Source: Mycolicibacterium holsaticum DSM 44478 = JCM 12374 (GTDB taxonomy: Bacteria > Actinomycetota > Actinomycetes > Mycobacteriales > Mycobacteriaceae). From it: 64,000 nucleotides of DNA. The DNA lies in contig NZ_CP080998.1 in the NCBI RefSeq assembly GCF_019645835.1, forward strand, positions 4,464,001 to 4,528,000. Direction: 5' to 3'. Below, one piece after another: positions 1 to 7,865 of the stretch. The position numbers were made by a program, and so were the translations under genes. Within the stretch, counting starts at the first letter, position 1. The number at the start of each line of letters is the position of its first letter. The notes beneath the pieces were generated by a model. That model saw only the letters and a list, made by a program, of their open reading frames with translations, was not told the origin of the DNA and made no database searches.

Positions 1-1
1 C

Positions 2-982
2 TCGGAGTCCTACACGTTGACCGCGACGTTCGCCAACGCGCTCAACCTGCCGTTGAAGGCCAAGGTCCGCCTCGGCGGTGCCGACATCGGTCAGGTCGTG
101 TCGATGAAGTCCGAGGACTACACCGCCGTGGTCACCATGCAGATCCGAAATGGGGTGCAGCTGCCCTTCGGTTCGACGGCCGAACTGCGCACCGCCACCC
201 CGCTCGGCGACGTCTACGTGGCGGTGAAGCCGCCAGCGACACCGGGGCAGGCACTGCTCGCCGACGGCGACAACCTCGGGCTGGGGTCCACTGGGTCCGC
301 GGCGACGGTCGAAGCCGTGCTGAGCTCGGCGGCCGTGCTGGTCAACGGTGGCGTCGTGCGCAACCTGACCAAGTTGGCCAACGGTGTGGGAAGTGCCGCA
401 GGCGACAACGGCGACGCCTTCCGCGACCTTATGCGCCAATCCAACCAGCTCGCCGAGACGCTCAGCGGCCGCACTGAGCAGATCCGGACCGCGCTCGACA
501 ACACCGCGACGCTGGTCGACACGGTCAACAGCCGACAGGACAGCATCAACGATCTGCTCGCCGCGTCGTCACCGGCCATCGGTGCGGTCGACACCCGCGA
601 GCTGATCGACCTCCTCGATACGACCGGCGCCATGTCGCGACAGCTGTCGAGGTTCCCGTCGCTTCAGGGCACTGACACCCGCAGCATGGTGGCCGATATC
701 AACGCGCTCTCACGGGCTGCCAACGATGTGGTGGTCAGCCCGGACACCAGCATGCTCGCGATGAGCCGCATGCTGCCGCCCATGGTCAAGGCGACGTCGG
801 GTACCGCGATCGCCGGCAGAGGCACGCTGGCGAAGCTGGCCCTCGGCAACTGGCCGGACATCGGCTATCTGGGGGACCCGCAGTTCCACGGTCCCAAACG
901 GGCGGACTGGCACTTCATGGTCGGCAGCCTGAAGTACACCCTGTTCCGGTTGCAGGAACGCGTCGTCGGGCAGGGACCGTGA
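2..982 (+). CDS. MCE-family protein, MceE-like, 5' truncated by window edge
   Basis: Substrate-binding type component of a mycobacterial Mce lipid importer. The reading frame is open from base 2, so the N-terminus (signal or lipobox) lies outside the window. The visible part starts inside the MCE domain (motif KVRLGGADIGQV, followed by the GDVYVAV strand) and continues into the long helical region typical of Mce proteins (roughly residues 100-230). It precedes a second mce gene with a 4-bp overlap, so it is the penultimate gene of an mce operon, the position normally held by MceE. Which mce operon this belongs to cannot be told from the window. No YrbE genes of this operon are visible. Confidence 0.85.
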   Translation, partial: SESYTLTATFANALNLPLKAKVRLGGADIGQVVSMKSEDYTAVVTMQIRNGVQLPFGSTAELRTATPLGDVYVAVKPPATPGQALLADGDNLGLGSTGSAATVEAVLSSAAVLVNGGVVRNLTKLANGVGSAAGDNGDAFRDLMRQSNQLAETLSGRTEQIRTALDNTATLVDTVNSRQDSINDLLAASSPAIGAVDTRELIDLLDTTGAMSRQLSRFPSLQGTDTRSMVADINALSRAANDVVVSPDTSMLAMSRMLPPMVKATSGTAIAGRGTLAKLALGNWPDIGYLGDPQFHGPKRADWHFMVGSLKYTLFRLQERVVGQGP

Positions 983-2259
983 TGGACCGGGCACTCGAGG
1001 CATGGTTGTCGACGTTGGAGACGGTGCGCCGCAACCGGTTTGCGCTGTCGGGGTGGTCGCTTGCCGTGATCTTCGTCGTCAGCGTCGCCTACCTGACGTT
1101 CGGTGCGCTGCGGATCAACCCGGCCCGCTCCACCATCGAGGTGCGGGTTCCGCTGACCGAATCGGGTGGGCTGCTGCCGCAGCAGGACGTCACCGTGCGC
1201 GGTGTGCCGGTCGGACGGGTCAAATCGGTTGTGCTGGCCGACGGCGGGGTGACCGCAGTCGCCTCGATCGACGCGCGGACGAACATCCCGGTCGACAGCA
1301 CGGTGCGAGTGTCGGGGTTGTCCGCGGCCGGTGAGCAGTACCTCGACTTTCGGCCGGCCACCGACCGCGGCCCGTATCTGACCGACGGCAGCGTGGTCGA
1401 CCCGGACCGCACGTCAGTGCCGGTGACGTTGGCCCAGGCGCTGGCCAACGCGAACGGCGCACTGGCACAGGTGGATCCGGAGAAGCTGGCGGTCATCCGC
1501 CGCGAACTCGGCGTCAGCGTGAAGGGCCCCGAGAAGCTGGCCGACATCCTCGACGGTGGAACGTTTCTCATTTCCGCGTTGGACGGGGTGCTCCCGGAGA
1601 CGGTGAGCCTGCTGTCCACCAGCCGGGTGGTTTTCGACACGATGGTCGACGTCGACCCGGGGCTGGCCGCGACCGGGCAGAGCCTGGGCTCGCTGTTCGC
1701 CGGGATGGCCCGGATGGACAGCGGATTTCGCACCCTGGTCGCGCGCGCCCCCGACAACCTTGAGGGCATCGACAACCTTTTCGCCGACAACTCCGAGACC
1801 ATGGTGCGGCTGCTGGGCAACCTGGCCACCGTCGCCGAACTGTCGTATGTGCGGGTGCCTGCGTTGAACGCGTTGTTCCCCGACCCCGCCGTGCGCGGTT
1901 CGGTGCTGGAGAACCTGCTGACGGTCTTTCACGACGGCGCGGTCTGGGGAATCGGCGATATGTACCCGCGCTACGCGTGCGATTACCAGGTGCCGCGCCA
2001 GCCACCGTCGGCCGCGGATTACCCCGAGCCGCGGCGGTATACCTACTGCAACGACCCCGACCCGTCGGTGCTCATCCGCGGTGCCCGCAACGCGCCGCGG
2101 CCGGCCGGCGACGATACGGCCGGCCCGCCGCCGGGCGCGGATCTGAACGCGACCACCGATCCCACCCCCCGCGGGAGGTGGACGATACCGACCCCGTACG
2201 GCGGGCCACCGCTACCGATGGCGGTTCCCGGCGAAAACGCCGACCGCCCGGGATCGTGA
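979..2259 (+). CDS. MCE-family protein, MceF-like, last gene of an mce operon
   Basis: Mce-family component of a lipid importer, 426 aa. It has one N-terminal membrane segment (about residues 25-45), then the MCE domain (TVRGVPVGRVKSV followed by the GEQYLDFRP strand), a helical region, and a Pro-rich C-terminal tail after about residue 335. GTG at 979 overlaps the previous stop; ATG at 982 is an equally possible start. Being last in the operon and lacking a lipobox fits MceF. The stop codon lies in the loop of the hairpin at 2244-2272, and the gene converges on rplL. Confidence 0.85.
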   Translation: MMDRALEAWLSTLETVRRNRFALSGWSLAVIFVVSVAYLTFGALRINPARSTIEVRVPLTESGGLLPQQDVTVRGVPVGRVKSVVLADGGVTAVASIDARTNIPVDSTVRVSGLSAAGEQYLDFRPATDRGPYLTDGSVVDPDRTSVPVTLAQALANANGALAQVDPEKLAVIRRELGVSVKGPEKLADILDGGTFLISALDGVLPETVSLLSTSRVVFDTMVDVDPGLAATGQSLGSLFAGMARMDSGFRTLVARAPDNLEGIDNLFADNSETMVRLLGNLATVAELSYVRVPALNALFPDPAVRGSVLENLLTVFHDGAVWGIGDMYPRYACDYQVPRQPPSAADYPEPRRYTYCNDPDPSVLIRGARNAPRPAGDDTAGPPPGADLNATTDPTPRGRWTIPTPYGGPPLPMAVPGENADRPGS

Positions 2260-2272
2260 TGATCCCGGGCGG
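2244..2272. terminator. Bidirectional hairpin terminator between mceF-like gene and rplL
   Basis: A perfect 12-bp inverted repeat (2244-2255 paired with 2261-2272, arm CCGCCCGGGATC) with a 5-base loop. It lies between convergent genes, 16 bp past the rplL stop. The mceF stop codon TGA (2257-2259) sits in the loop. There is no U-tract, as is common for mycobacterial terminator hairpins. Confidence 0.75.
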
Positions 2273-2287
2273 TTCGTGACGCTGAAA

Positions 2288-2680
2288 CTACTTGACGGTG
2301 ACCGATGCGCCCGCGGCCTCGAGCTTGGCCTTGGCTTCGTCGGCGGCCGCCTTGTCGACCTTCTCGAGCAGCGGCTTGGGAGCGCTGTCGACGAGGTCCT
2401 TGGCCTCCTTGAGGCCCAGGCCGGAGACGATCTCGCGGACGACCTTGATGACGCCGATCTTCTTCTCGCCGGCACCCTCGAGGATGACGTCGAACTCCGA
2501 CTGCTCCTCGGCGGCCTCGGCGGGCGCACCACCGGCGGCGGGGCCGGCGGCCGCGACGGCGACCGGAGCGGCGGCGGTGACCTCGAAGGTCTCCTCGAAC
2601 TTCTTGACGAACTCAGAGAGCTCCAGCAGCGTCAGTTCCTTGAACGCGTCGAGCAGCTCGTCGGTGGACAGCTTGGCCAT
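2288..2680 (-). CDS. rplL: 50S ribosomal protein L7/L12
   Basis: Stalk protein of the large ribosomal subunit that recruits translational GTPases; 130 aa, the usual length. The N-terminal dimerisation helices ([16 protein letters not shown]) are followed by an Ala/Gly/Pro-rich hinge (about residues 36-60) and the globular C-terminal domain with the GTPase-contact stretch KIGVIKVVR and the [12 protein letters not shown] helix. A clear AGGAAGG ribosome binding site precedes the ATG. It follows rplJ in the same operon with an 80-bp spacer that can itself fold into GC-rich hairpins, common between rplJ and rplL. Confidence 0.98.
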   Translation of the reverse strand: MAKLSTDELLDAFKELTLLELSEFVKKFEETFEVTAAAPVAVAAAGPAAGGAPAEAAEEQSEFDVILEGAGEKKIGVIKVVREIVSGLGLKEAKDLVDSAPKPLLEKVDKAAADEAKAKLEAAGASVTVK

Positions 2681-2760
2681 GATGGGTCCTTCCTAATTTT
2701 GTTGCGATTTGTGGAGTCCTGGCCGCGGTCAGCGCGGTTGCGGCTCCCCAAGTTGGGTGG

Positions 2761-3288
2761 TTAAGCGGCTTCTTCGCCGGCCTTCTTCTCCTGCAGGGCT
2801 GCGGCCAGTCGAGCGACCTGCGACGCCGGAGCGTTGAACAGACCCGCAGCCTTGGACAGGTTGGCCTTCATCGCCCCGGCCATCTTGGCCAGCAGCACCT
2901 CGCGCGACTCCAGGTCGGCGATCTGCTCGACCTCGGCGACGCTGAGCGGGCGGCCGTCCATGTAGCCGCCCTTGATGACGAGGGCCTTGTGATCCTTGGC
3001 GAACTTCTTGATCGCCTTGGCAGCGTCGACTGCCTCGCCCTTGACGAACGCAATCGCGGTGGGACCGACGAACAGCTCGTCGAGACCCTCGATGCCAGCC
3101 TCCGCCGCGGCACGCTTGACCAGCGTGTTCTTGGCGATCCGATAGCTGGCGGAATCACCGAGCGACCGCCGCAGCTCGGCCAGGTTGGCGACCGAAAGCC
3201 CGCGGAACTCGGTGACGACCGTGGCCGTCGACGAGTTGAAACGCTCGACGATGTCGGCAATCGCGGCGGCCTTGTCCTCCGTGGCCAT
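2761..3288 (-). CDS. rplJ: 50S ribosomal protein L10
   Basis: Ribosomal stalk base protein that carries L7/L12 dimers; 175 aa. It begins [17 protein letters not shown] and shows the L10 signature region ([30 protein letters not shown]) and a C-terminal helix that binds L12. First gene of the rplJ-rplL operon, preceded by about 210 bases of structured leader and a recognisable promoter. In M. tuberculosis the homologue follows the ROK kinase Rv0650; here 43.4 kb separates the two. Confidence 0.98.
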   Translation of the reverse strand: MATEDKAAAIADIVERFNSSTATVVTEFRGLSVANLAELRRSLGDSASYRIAKNTLVKRAAAEAGIEGLDELFVGPTAIAFVKGEAVDAAKAIKKFAKDHKALVIKGGYMDGRPLSVAEVEQIADLESREVLLAKMAGAMKANLSKAAGLFNAPASQVARLAAALQEKKAGEEAA

Positions 3289-3339
3289 GCATGCCTCCTC
3301 GTGGTTGGTATTTCGACGTCCCGCCTCAACCGCCCCGAG

Positions 3340-3499
3340 AATGACGAACGCCCCGACGCAGACAGGTCGGGGCGCACAAATACAGCGTTAGCCTCGTCCT
3401 CCTGCGTGGGCCGCCGGGTAATCCCGGACCTTCAACCGATTCAGCTTGCTACCTGCTCTTCGCGCAAGCTCATCGGTGACCGACGGTCTTCGGTGGAAC
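3340..3499 (-). ncRNA. L10 leader (ribosomal protein autoregulatory 5' UTR)
   Basis: The leader transcribed ahead of rplJ contains the kind of conserved purine-rich element seen in L10 leaders, where L10 or L10-L12 binds to repress its own synthesis: on the minus strand GAGCAGGTAGC near 3455-3470, then the segment around 3395-3435, then AGGAGGACGAGG near 3390-3400. A 9-bp hairpin CGCCCCGAC/GTCGGGGCG (3349-3357 with 3366-3374) lies close to the coding start, like an attenuator. The call rests on position and recognition of the actinobacterial leader pattern; exact ends are approximate. Confidence 0.7.
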
Positions 3500-3505
3500 C
3501 GGTTC

Positions 3506-3534
3506 AGAATAGCCTGCCCCCGCCGATCAGCCAA
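3506..3534 (-). promoter_or_regulatory. Probable rplJ promoter
   Basis: On the minus strand a -35 TTGGCT (3529-3534) and a -10 TATTCT (3506-3511) are separated by exactly 17 bp, which would start transcription near 3499, just before the L10 leader. The 43-bp island repeat begins only 10 bp upstream, so insertion of the accessory block left this promoter intact. Confidence 0.55.
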
Positions 3535-3543
3535 AATTGCGAT

Positions 3544-3586
3544 TTCGGCGCGCTCACAGCCCGCCAGCGTCCGTCAGCGCGCCGAA
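3544..3586. repeat. 43-bp direct repeat, copy 1, island edge next to rplJ
   Basis: Matches 46973-47015 at 42 of 43 positions in the same orientation (the difference is at 3575). It contains an 11-bp inverted repeat (TTCGGCGCGCT with AGCGCGCCGAA) around a 21-base loop, so as RNA it would form a terminator-like hairpin. This copy supplies the last codons (S-A-R-stop) of the DUF1772-like gene at 3574. The copies bracket the whole 43.4-kb block that separates rplJ from the ROK kinase. Confidence 0.85.
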
Positions 3587-4029
3587 GCCACCGCACCGAG
3601 GACCAGCAGCACGTAGAGCACGACCAGCAGCAACACCCGCGACCAGTGCATCCGGTCCCACCGCAGGGCGTCGTCGCGCGACACATCGCCCGCCGCCGAC
3701 CAGGTGCCGATCCGGTTGTTGATAGGCACCATTAGCGTCACTGTCATCAGCACGACGGCGACCATCACCACCGCCGCGGCGATGACGAACCAGTTCTCCC
3801 AGGTGACGATGGCGGCCGCGATCAGCAGCACCAGGCTGGCGATGTACCAGAACGGCATCACCTTGCCCAGCACCCGGCTGCCGTCGCTCCGGGCCAGCGC
3901 AAACCCGTCGTCGGGCAACCGCGCGAACACCGGGTTGGTGAACGCCGCGACCGCGAACTCGACACCGACCAGCGGGCCGGTGATCACCAGGGCAAGAGAT
4001 CCCACGATTGCGTCCATGCCCTCGACCAT
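3574..4029 (-). CDS. DUF1772 (anthrone oxygenase-like) membrane protein
   Basis: Small integral membrane protein, 151 aa, with four predicted hydrophobic segments (about residues 8-30, 60-80, 84-105, 130-148). The stretch PINNRIGTW and the WDRMHWSRV motif near the C-terminus are typical of DUF1772 proteins. The family includes small anthrone-oxygenase-like proteins, but no substrate can be deduced. It is divergent from an HxlR regulator with a 59-bp gap, so HxlR probably controls it. The last three codons and the stop lie in the 43-bp island repeat, so its C-terminus may have been rebuilt when the island joined. Confidence 0.75.
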   Translation of the reverse strand: MVEGMDAIVGSLALVITGPLVGVEFAVAAFTNPVFARLPDDGFALARSDGSRVLGKVMPFWYIASLVLLIAAAIVTWENWFVIAAAVVMVAVVLMTVTLMVPINNRIGTWSAAGDVSRDDALRWDRMHWSRVLLLVVLYVLLVLGAVASAR

Positions 4030-4035
4030 CGCAGC

Positions 4036-4049
4036 TTATGCTGTCATAA
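4036..4049. promoter_or_regulatory. Candidate HxlR operator
   Basis: Inverted repeat TTATG-CTGT-CATAA in the short gap between the divergent DUF1772 gene and the HxlR-type regulator. The position fits autoregulation plus control of the neighbour. No second copy was seen in the window. Confidence 0.35.
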
Positions 4050-4088
4050 AACAAGGTACTGACAAATTTGGCAGCATGCGGAGGCGTG

Positions 4089-4439
4089 ATGGCGGTGTCG
4101 AAGAAGGGACTCAACGAATGCCCGATCGACACTGCGTTGTCGGTGATCGACGGCCGCTGGAAAGGCACCATCCTGTGGCGACTGCAGGACGGGCCGATGC
4201 GCACCGCGCAGTTGCGGCGCAGCATCCCGGGCATCACCGAGCGCATGCTCATCCGCCACCTTCGTGAGCTCGTCGACGACGGCATCCTCGACCGCCACGA
4301 CGCCCAGACGGTGCCGCCGTGTGTGCACTACTCGATCTCGGAGTACGGGCAGACGCTGGCGCCGGTGCTGCAGAGTTTGTGCGACTGGGGTCGCAAGCAC
4401 ATGACCCGGCCGGTCAAAGCGGTGATGGATGTTCGCTGA
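4089..4439 (+). CDS. HxlR-family winged-helix transcriptional regulator
   Basis: DNA-binding regulator of the HxlR (MarR-like, small-molecule or redox responsive) family, about 116 aa. It carries the typical CPIDTALSVIDGRWKGTILW segment, then the recognition helix region RSIPGITERMLIRHLRELVDDGIL and the wing. Its near-N-terminal Cys before PIDT is the conserved position used for redox sensing in some members. ATG at 4089 (or GTG 4086) is preferred because the family begins just before this motif. It probably regulates the divergent DUF1772 gene. Confidence 0.85.
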   Translation: MAVSKKGLNECPIDTALSVIDGRWKGTILWRLQDGPMRTAQLRRSIPGITERMLIRHLRELVDDGILDRHDAQTVPPCVHYSISEYGQTLAPVLQSLCDWGRKHMTRPVKAVMDVR

Positions 4440-4607
4440 CGTAGCTGTCCCCTGGAACTCGGCCACGACATTTCCCGCTTCATCGGTGACAGTCACGTCG
4501 TAGATTGCGCTGCGCCCGGACGCATTCAACGGCGGTCGCAGTGCGAATCTCGCCGTTGCGTGTGGGGCGTCCATAGCGAATATCGGCGGGTCGTCAACAT
4601 CGGTTCG
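4440..4607 (-). pseudogene. C-terminal fragment of a hotdog thioesterase, PaaI-like
   Basis: On the minus strand a reading frame opened only by a stop at 4608-4610 encodes LRPPLNASGRSAIYDVTVTD followed by EAGNVVAEFQGTA. This resembles the last two strands of PaaI-type hotdog thioesterases (G-x-Y-D-V-x-V-x-D ... VAxFRG). The N-terminal half with the catalytic Asp region is absent, and the frame runs without a stop into the antisense of the HxlR gene. It lies 76 bp beyond the end of the EthD gene of the paaZ operon, so it may be a relic of the paa cluster. Resemblance is by eye over about 40 residues. Confidence 0.45.
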
Positions 4608-4682
4608 TTATCGCTGCTGCAGGCGACCGCCAATCGGCGGCAAGCCTTCGCGACAACCGGAACTGTGAGAAATCGACGACGG

Positions 4683-5021
4683 TCATCGACTCGGTTGCAG
4701 CGCGCCGCCGGGATCCACCGATTCGGTATGGCAGATATACATCGTGACCGCGCCATCGGCGAACTCACGGACATCGCGTGCGGCGTCTTGCATCTGGGGC
4801 GATACCAAGGCCTGCTGTAACGCCTCGTTGGTGTCGAAATTCAGATGAGCGACGGCATAATAGGGCGGCTCGCCGCTCGCGAGCGACTGACACTTGCCCC
4901 ACGTGAAGCCCGAGAGTCCCGGGATCCGGCCGACCAGCGGTATGTGCTTAGTACGGTAATGCTCGTCGAATACCTGTGGCGCAGTGGGTGTTCCATAGCA
5001 CACGACGATCTGCGACGTCAC
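4683..5021 (-). CDS. EthD-domain (dimeric alpha/beta barrel) protein
   Basis: 112-aa protein of the EthD/ferredoxin-like dimeric barrel family: HYRTKHIPLVGRIPGLSGF near residues 21-39 carries the conserved His-x3-H and Pro-Gly features, followed by a helix and YYAVAHLNF. Members are small accessory proteins found with ring-modifying and oxygenase pathways; a catalytic role is not proven. Its GTG start overlaps the paaZ stop (GTGA), so it is translationally coupled to paaZ and probably serves phenylacetyl-CoA degradation. Confidence 0.75.
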   Translation of the reverse strand: MTSQIVVCYGTPTAPQVFDEHYRTKHIPLVGRIPGLSGFTWGKCQSLASGEPPYYAVAHLNFDTNEALQQALVSPQMQDAARDVREFADGAVTMYICHTESVDPGGALQPSR

Positions 5022-7063
5022 TCTTCTGTCCCCCCGGGCTTGGCCACCAGCGTGAGGACGTCATAGGTGGCCACGGGCTGGTCCGCCTGGTTGGTCACCG
5101 TCGCATCCCACCGCACTTCGCCATAGTCGGCGTTCGCTCGCGGGGTGATCTGTTTGGCCGTCAGCGTCACAGTCAGCTCGTCGCCGCCCTTGACAGGCGT
5201 GAGAAATCGCAGGCTGTCGACACCGAAGTTGGCCAGGACAGGCCCTGGCGCTGGGTCTACGAAAAGTCCCGCAGCCAGCGAAACCACAAGGTAACCATGC
5301 GCGACGATCCCCCCGAACAGCGGGTTTGCGGCTGCGGCTTTTGCGTCGGTGTGCGCATAGAAGGTGTCGCCGGTGAAGTCGGCGAACTGGCTGATGTCTG
5401 CCTCGGTGACGCGCCGTGGCCCACCGACGATCGTGTCGCCAAGCGCTAGCTCGGCCAAGTTCTTTCGGAAGGGATGCACATCGTCTGTCACCCGGCCCGA
5501 ACCGGTCACCCACCGCCGCCCGACGGCGGTGAGCACGTCCGGTGTCGCTTGGACTGCGGTGCGTTGCATGTGGTGCAGCACTGCGCGAACTCCGCCAAGT
5601 TCTTCACCCCCACCCGCACGTCCCGGACCCCCGTGAACCAAAACCGGCAACGGAGATCCGTGCCCGGTGGACTCACGCGCATCGTCTCGGTCAAGGACCA
5701 GGACCCGGCCGTGGTAGGGCGCCAGACCCAGCACCAGTTCCCGAGCAACTGCCCTATCGGCGGTGACGACAGATGCGACGAGGCTGCCTTTCCCCCGCGC
5801 CACCAGTTCCACGACGTCCGCGCTGTCCCGATACGTCATCACGGTGCTGACGGGACCGAACGCCTCGACCTCGTGGGGCTCTGTCGCTCCGTGGTCGTCA
5901 CAGCGCAATAGCATCGGCGACATAAATGCCCCGCGCGAAGCGTCGGCTCCCACCACATCCACGGCTTCGGCCTGCCCGTACACGATCCGCGCGTTCTTCG
6001 TCAGCGCGCGCAGCGATTTCAGCACTTCGTCGCGTTGCTCGAGGCCGGCAAGCGGCCCCATGGTCACCCCAGCAGTGGTCGGCGCCCCGACGACAACACC
6101 GGCAAGCCGCTCAGCGGTCGCCTCGGTCACCGCATCGGCGAGTCCTTGCGGCACGAAGGCGCGTCGGATAGCTGTGCACTTCTGACCGGCTTTCACCGTC
6201 ATCTCAGTAACGAGCTGGTCGACGAACAGGTCGAATTCGACGTCGTCTGGCGAAACGTCCGGCCCGAGGATCGAGGCGTTGAGCGAATCGGCCTCGGCGT
6301 TGAAGCGCAGCGCTTCTGCCACCACGCGAGGGTGCGACCGAAGTTCGGCTGCGGTGTCGGCCGAACCTGTGAACGCCACGGAGTCCAGTCCCGACAGGTG
6401 ATCCAGCACACCGCGGGCGCTGCCACACAGCAGCTGCACCGAGCCCTCCGGCAGCACGCCGGCTTCGATGATGCGACGAAAAACCAGCTCCGTGAGATAG
6501 GCGGTCACGGTAGCGGGCTTGACGATCGACGGCACACCCGCGATGAACGCCGGGGCCAGCTTCTCCAGGAAGCCCCACACCGGGAAGTTGAATGCGTTGA
6601 TCTGCAAGGCGATACCACGCCGGGACGTGTAGATGTGCTGGCCGCAGAACGTGCCCTTCTTGCCAAGCGGCTCGACGTCTCCGTCGAGGTAGAGGGTGTC
6701 GTTGGGCAGCTCGCGGCGGGTCTTGCTGGCATAGCTGAAAAGCGTTGCGACTCCCCCGTCGATGTCGATCGCGGAGTCACGACGCGTTGCGCCGGTGGCC
6801 GCGGACAACTCATAGAACTCGTCTTTGCCGGCCGTCAACGCCACCCCGAGGGCCTTCAAAGCTGCCGCTCTGTCGTGAAACGTCATCTGCGCCAACGCTG
6901 GTGCGCCGACTGCCCGCGCATAGTCGGTCACCGCGCTCAAGTCGAGACCATTCGACGAAATCCGGGCGACTTCGTGGCTGTCGACCGCGCTCAGAAGCGG
7001 TTTGCCCGAATCCGGGGCCGTGTGCCAACCGCCGCACACGTAGCTTTCCAGCAGCCTGCTCAC
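5018..7063 (-). CDS. paaZ: PaaZ, oxepin-CoA hydrolase / 3-oxo-5,6-dehydrosuberyl-CoA semialdehyde dehydrogenase
   Basis: Bifunctional enzyme that opens the oxepin-CoA ring and oxidises the resulting aldehyde in the aerobic phenylacetyl-CoA pathway; 681 aa, the normal size. The N-terminal aldehyde dehydrogenase domain has Glu257 (in NAEADSLN) and nucleophile Cys296 (in KAGQKCTAIRR), matching the E. coli spacing. The C-terminal MaoC-type hydratase domain carries DFTGDTFYAHTD with the catalytic Asp and His. The GTG at 7063 is chosen because GGAGAA lies just upstream and the protein then starts at the family position (MSRLLESYVCGGW). A PaaR-type operator lies 13 bp upstream. Confidence 0.95.
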   Translation of the reverse strand: MSRLLESYVCGGWHTAPDSGKPLLSAVDSHEVARISSNGLDLSAVTDYARAVGAPALAQMTFHDRAAALKALGVALTAGKDEFYELSAATGATRRDSAIDIDGGVATLFSYASKTRRELPNDTLYLDGDVEPLGKKGTFCGQHIYTSRRGIALQINAFNFPVWGFLEKLAPAFIAGVPSIVKPATVTAYLTELVFRRIIEAGVLPEGSVQLLCGSARGVLDHLSGLDSVAFTGSADTAAELRSHPRVVAEALRFNAEADSLNASILGPDVSPDDVEFDLFVDQLVTEMTVKAGQKCTAIRRAFVPQGLADAVTEATAERLAGVVVGAPTTAGVTMGPLAGLEQRDEVLKSLRALTKNARIVYGQAEAVDVVGADASRGAFMSPMLLRCDDHGATEPHEVEAFGPVSTVMTYRDSADVVELVARGKGSLVASVVTADRAVARELVLGLAPYHGRVLVLDRDDARESTGHGSPLPVLVHGGPGRAGGGEELGGVRAVLHHMQRTAVQATPDVLTAVGRRWVTGSGRVTDDVHPFRKNLAELALGDTIVGGPRRVTEADISQFADFTGDTFYAHTDAKAAAANPLFGGIVAHGYLVVSLAAGLFVDPAPGPVLANFGVDSLRFLTPVKGGDELTVTLTAKQITPRANADYGEVRWDATVTNQADQPVATYDVLTLVAKPGGTEE

Positions 7064-7075
7064 ATGTTCTCCTTT

Positions 7076-7089
7076 ACCGTACGTTCGGT
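7076..7089. promoter_or_regulatory. TetR (PaaR-type) operator upstream of paaZ
   Basis: ACCGTACGTTCGGT lies 13 bp before the paaZ start. Read on the minus strand, its surroundings ACTGACCGAACGTACGGTAA match the site at 7837-7850 (ACTGACCGAATGTTCGGTTA) at 17 of 20 positions. Two near-identical palindromes flanking a TetR gene mark them as its binding sites. Confidence 0.75.
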
Positions 7090-7159
7090 CAGTAATTACT
7101 GTCGCCTGAGCCCTCTGCCATGTCAAGGGTGACTTCCCCGCCGTCGACGCGGCGGACCG

Positions 7160-7771
7160 TCAGGACGGGCGCAGGCCGGTGAAGACGAGGCTGACGACGG
7201 CCTCGGCCAGATCGTCGATCGAGTCCCTGCTGCGGGGTCGGTACCACTCGACAATCGAGTTGACCATGCCGAAGAGCAGCTTGGCGGTCAGCGCCGGATC
7301 GATTCCGGGCTTGAGGTCACCCTCCTCCGCGGCCGCCTGGGCCAACCCGCCGACGAAGGCATCGAACTCACGCCTGCGCGCCAGCGCCCGGCGTTCGACC
7401 TCGTTGTTGCCGCGTATCCGAACGAGCAAGGTGACATATGGCAATTCCGCAGACAGGATCTCGACGCTACGCCGCACGAGGTGTTCAAGCCGATCGATGT
7501 GGGGCCCCGTTGTCGCCCGTTCCTCTGTGGTGACGGCGAACAACGCATTGAGCGCCCGCGACAGCGCCAGATCGAGCAGTTCCGCCTTGCTGGAAACGTG
7601 GTAGTAGATGGCCGACTTGGTAATGCCAAGGCGGTCGGCGAGCACCTCCATGCTGGTGCCGTCGTAGCCCTTTTCATTGAAGATCTTCACCGCGACGGCC
7701 AGCAGCGAGTCGAGGTCGTAGCCTGGCCGGCCCGGCCGCCCAGACCGATTGGCCGCGCGTGCCGTCGTCAT
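7160..7771 (-). CDS. TetR-family regulator, probable phenylacetyl-CoA sensor
   Basis: 203-aa TetR regulator. The N-terminal helix-turn-helix (about residues 18-64) reads LLAVAVKIFNEKGYDGTSME ... LGITKSAIYYHVSSKAELL, followed by an all-helical ligand domain ending in the TetR_C-like stretch GMVNSIVEWYRP. It lies between paaZ and the paa operon, and matching palindromes stand before both. The role is inferred to be repression released by phenylacetyl-CoA or a later CoA thioester, as in PaaR-type systems. ATG at 7771 is the first start that does not add an unrelated N-terminal extension. Confidence 0.85.
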   Translation of the reverse strand: MTTARAANRSGRPGRPGYDLDSLLAVAVKIFNEKGYDGTSMEVLADRLGITKSAIYYHVSSKAELLDLALSRALNALFAVTTEERATTGPHIDRLEHLVRRSVEILSAELPYVTLLVRIRGNNEVERRALARRREFDAFVGGLAQAAAEEGDLKPGIDPALTAKLLFGMVNSIVEWYRPRSRDSIDDLAEAVVSLVFTGLRPS

Positions 7772-7836
7772 GGCTCCATCTTCGCCTATCCACGGCAGTT
7801 CTTCGCACACGAACGGCGATAGCTCTTGCAACTGAC

Positions 7837-7850
7837 CGAATGTTCGGTTA
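7837..7850. promoter_or_regulatory. TetR (PaaR-type) operator upstream of the + strand paa operon
   Basis: ACCGAA-TG-TTCGGT, an inverted repeat with 6-bp arms, lies 65 bp from the TetR start and 15 bp before the remnant crotonase ORF that now heads the paaH-paaE run. It shares an extended 20-bp match with 7076-7089, so autoregulation of the TetR gene and control of both paa transcripts is likely. Confidence 0.75.
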
Positions 7851-7865
7851 ATAATCCAGGTTGGC

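Noticed and set aside
6035-7132. 365-codon + strand frame inside paaZ
   Set aside because: Shadow of paaZ; no family features.
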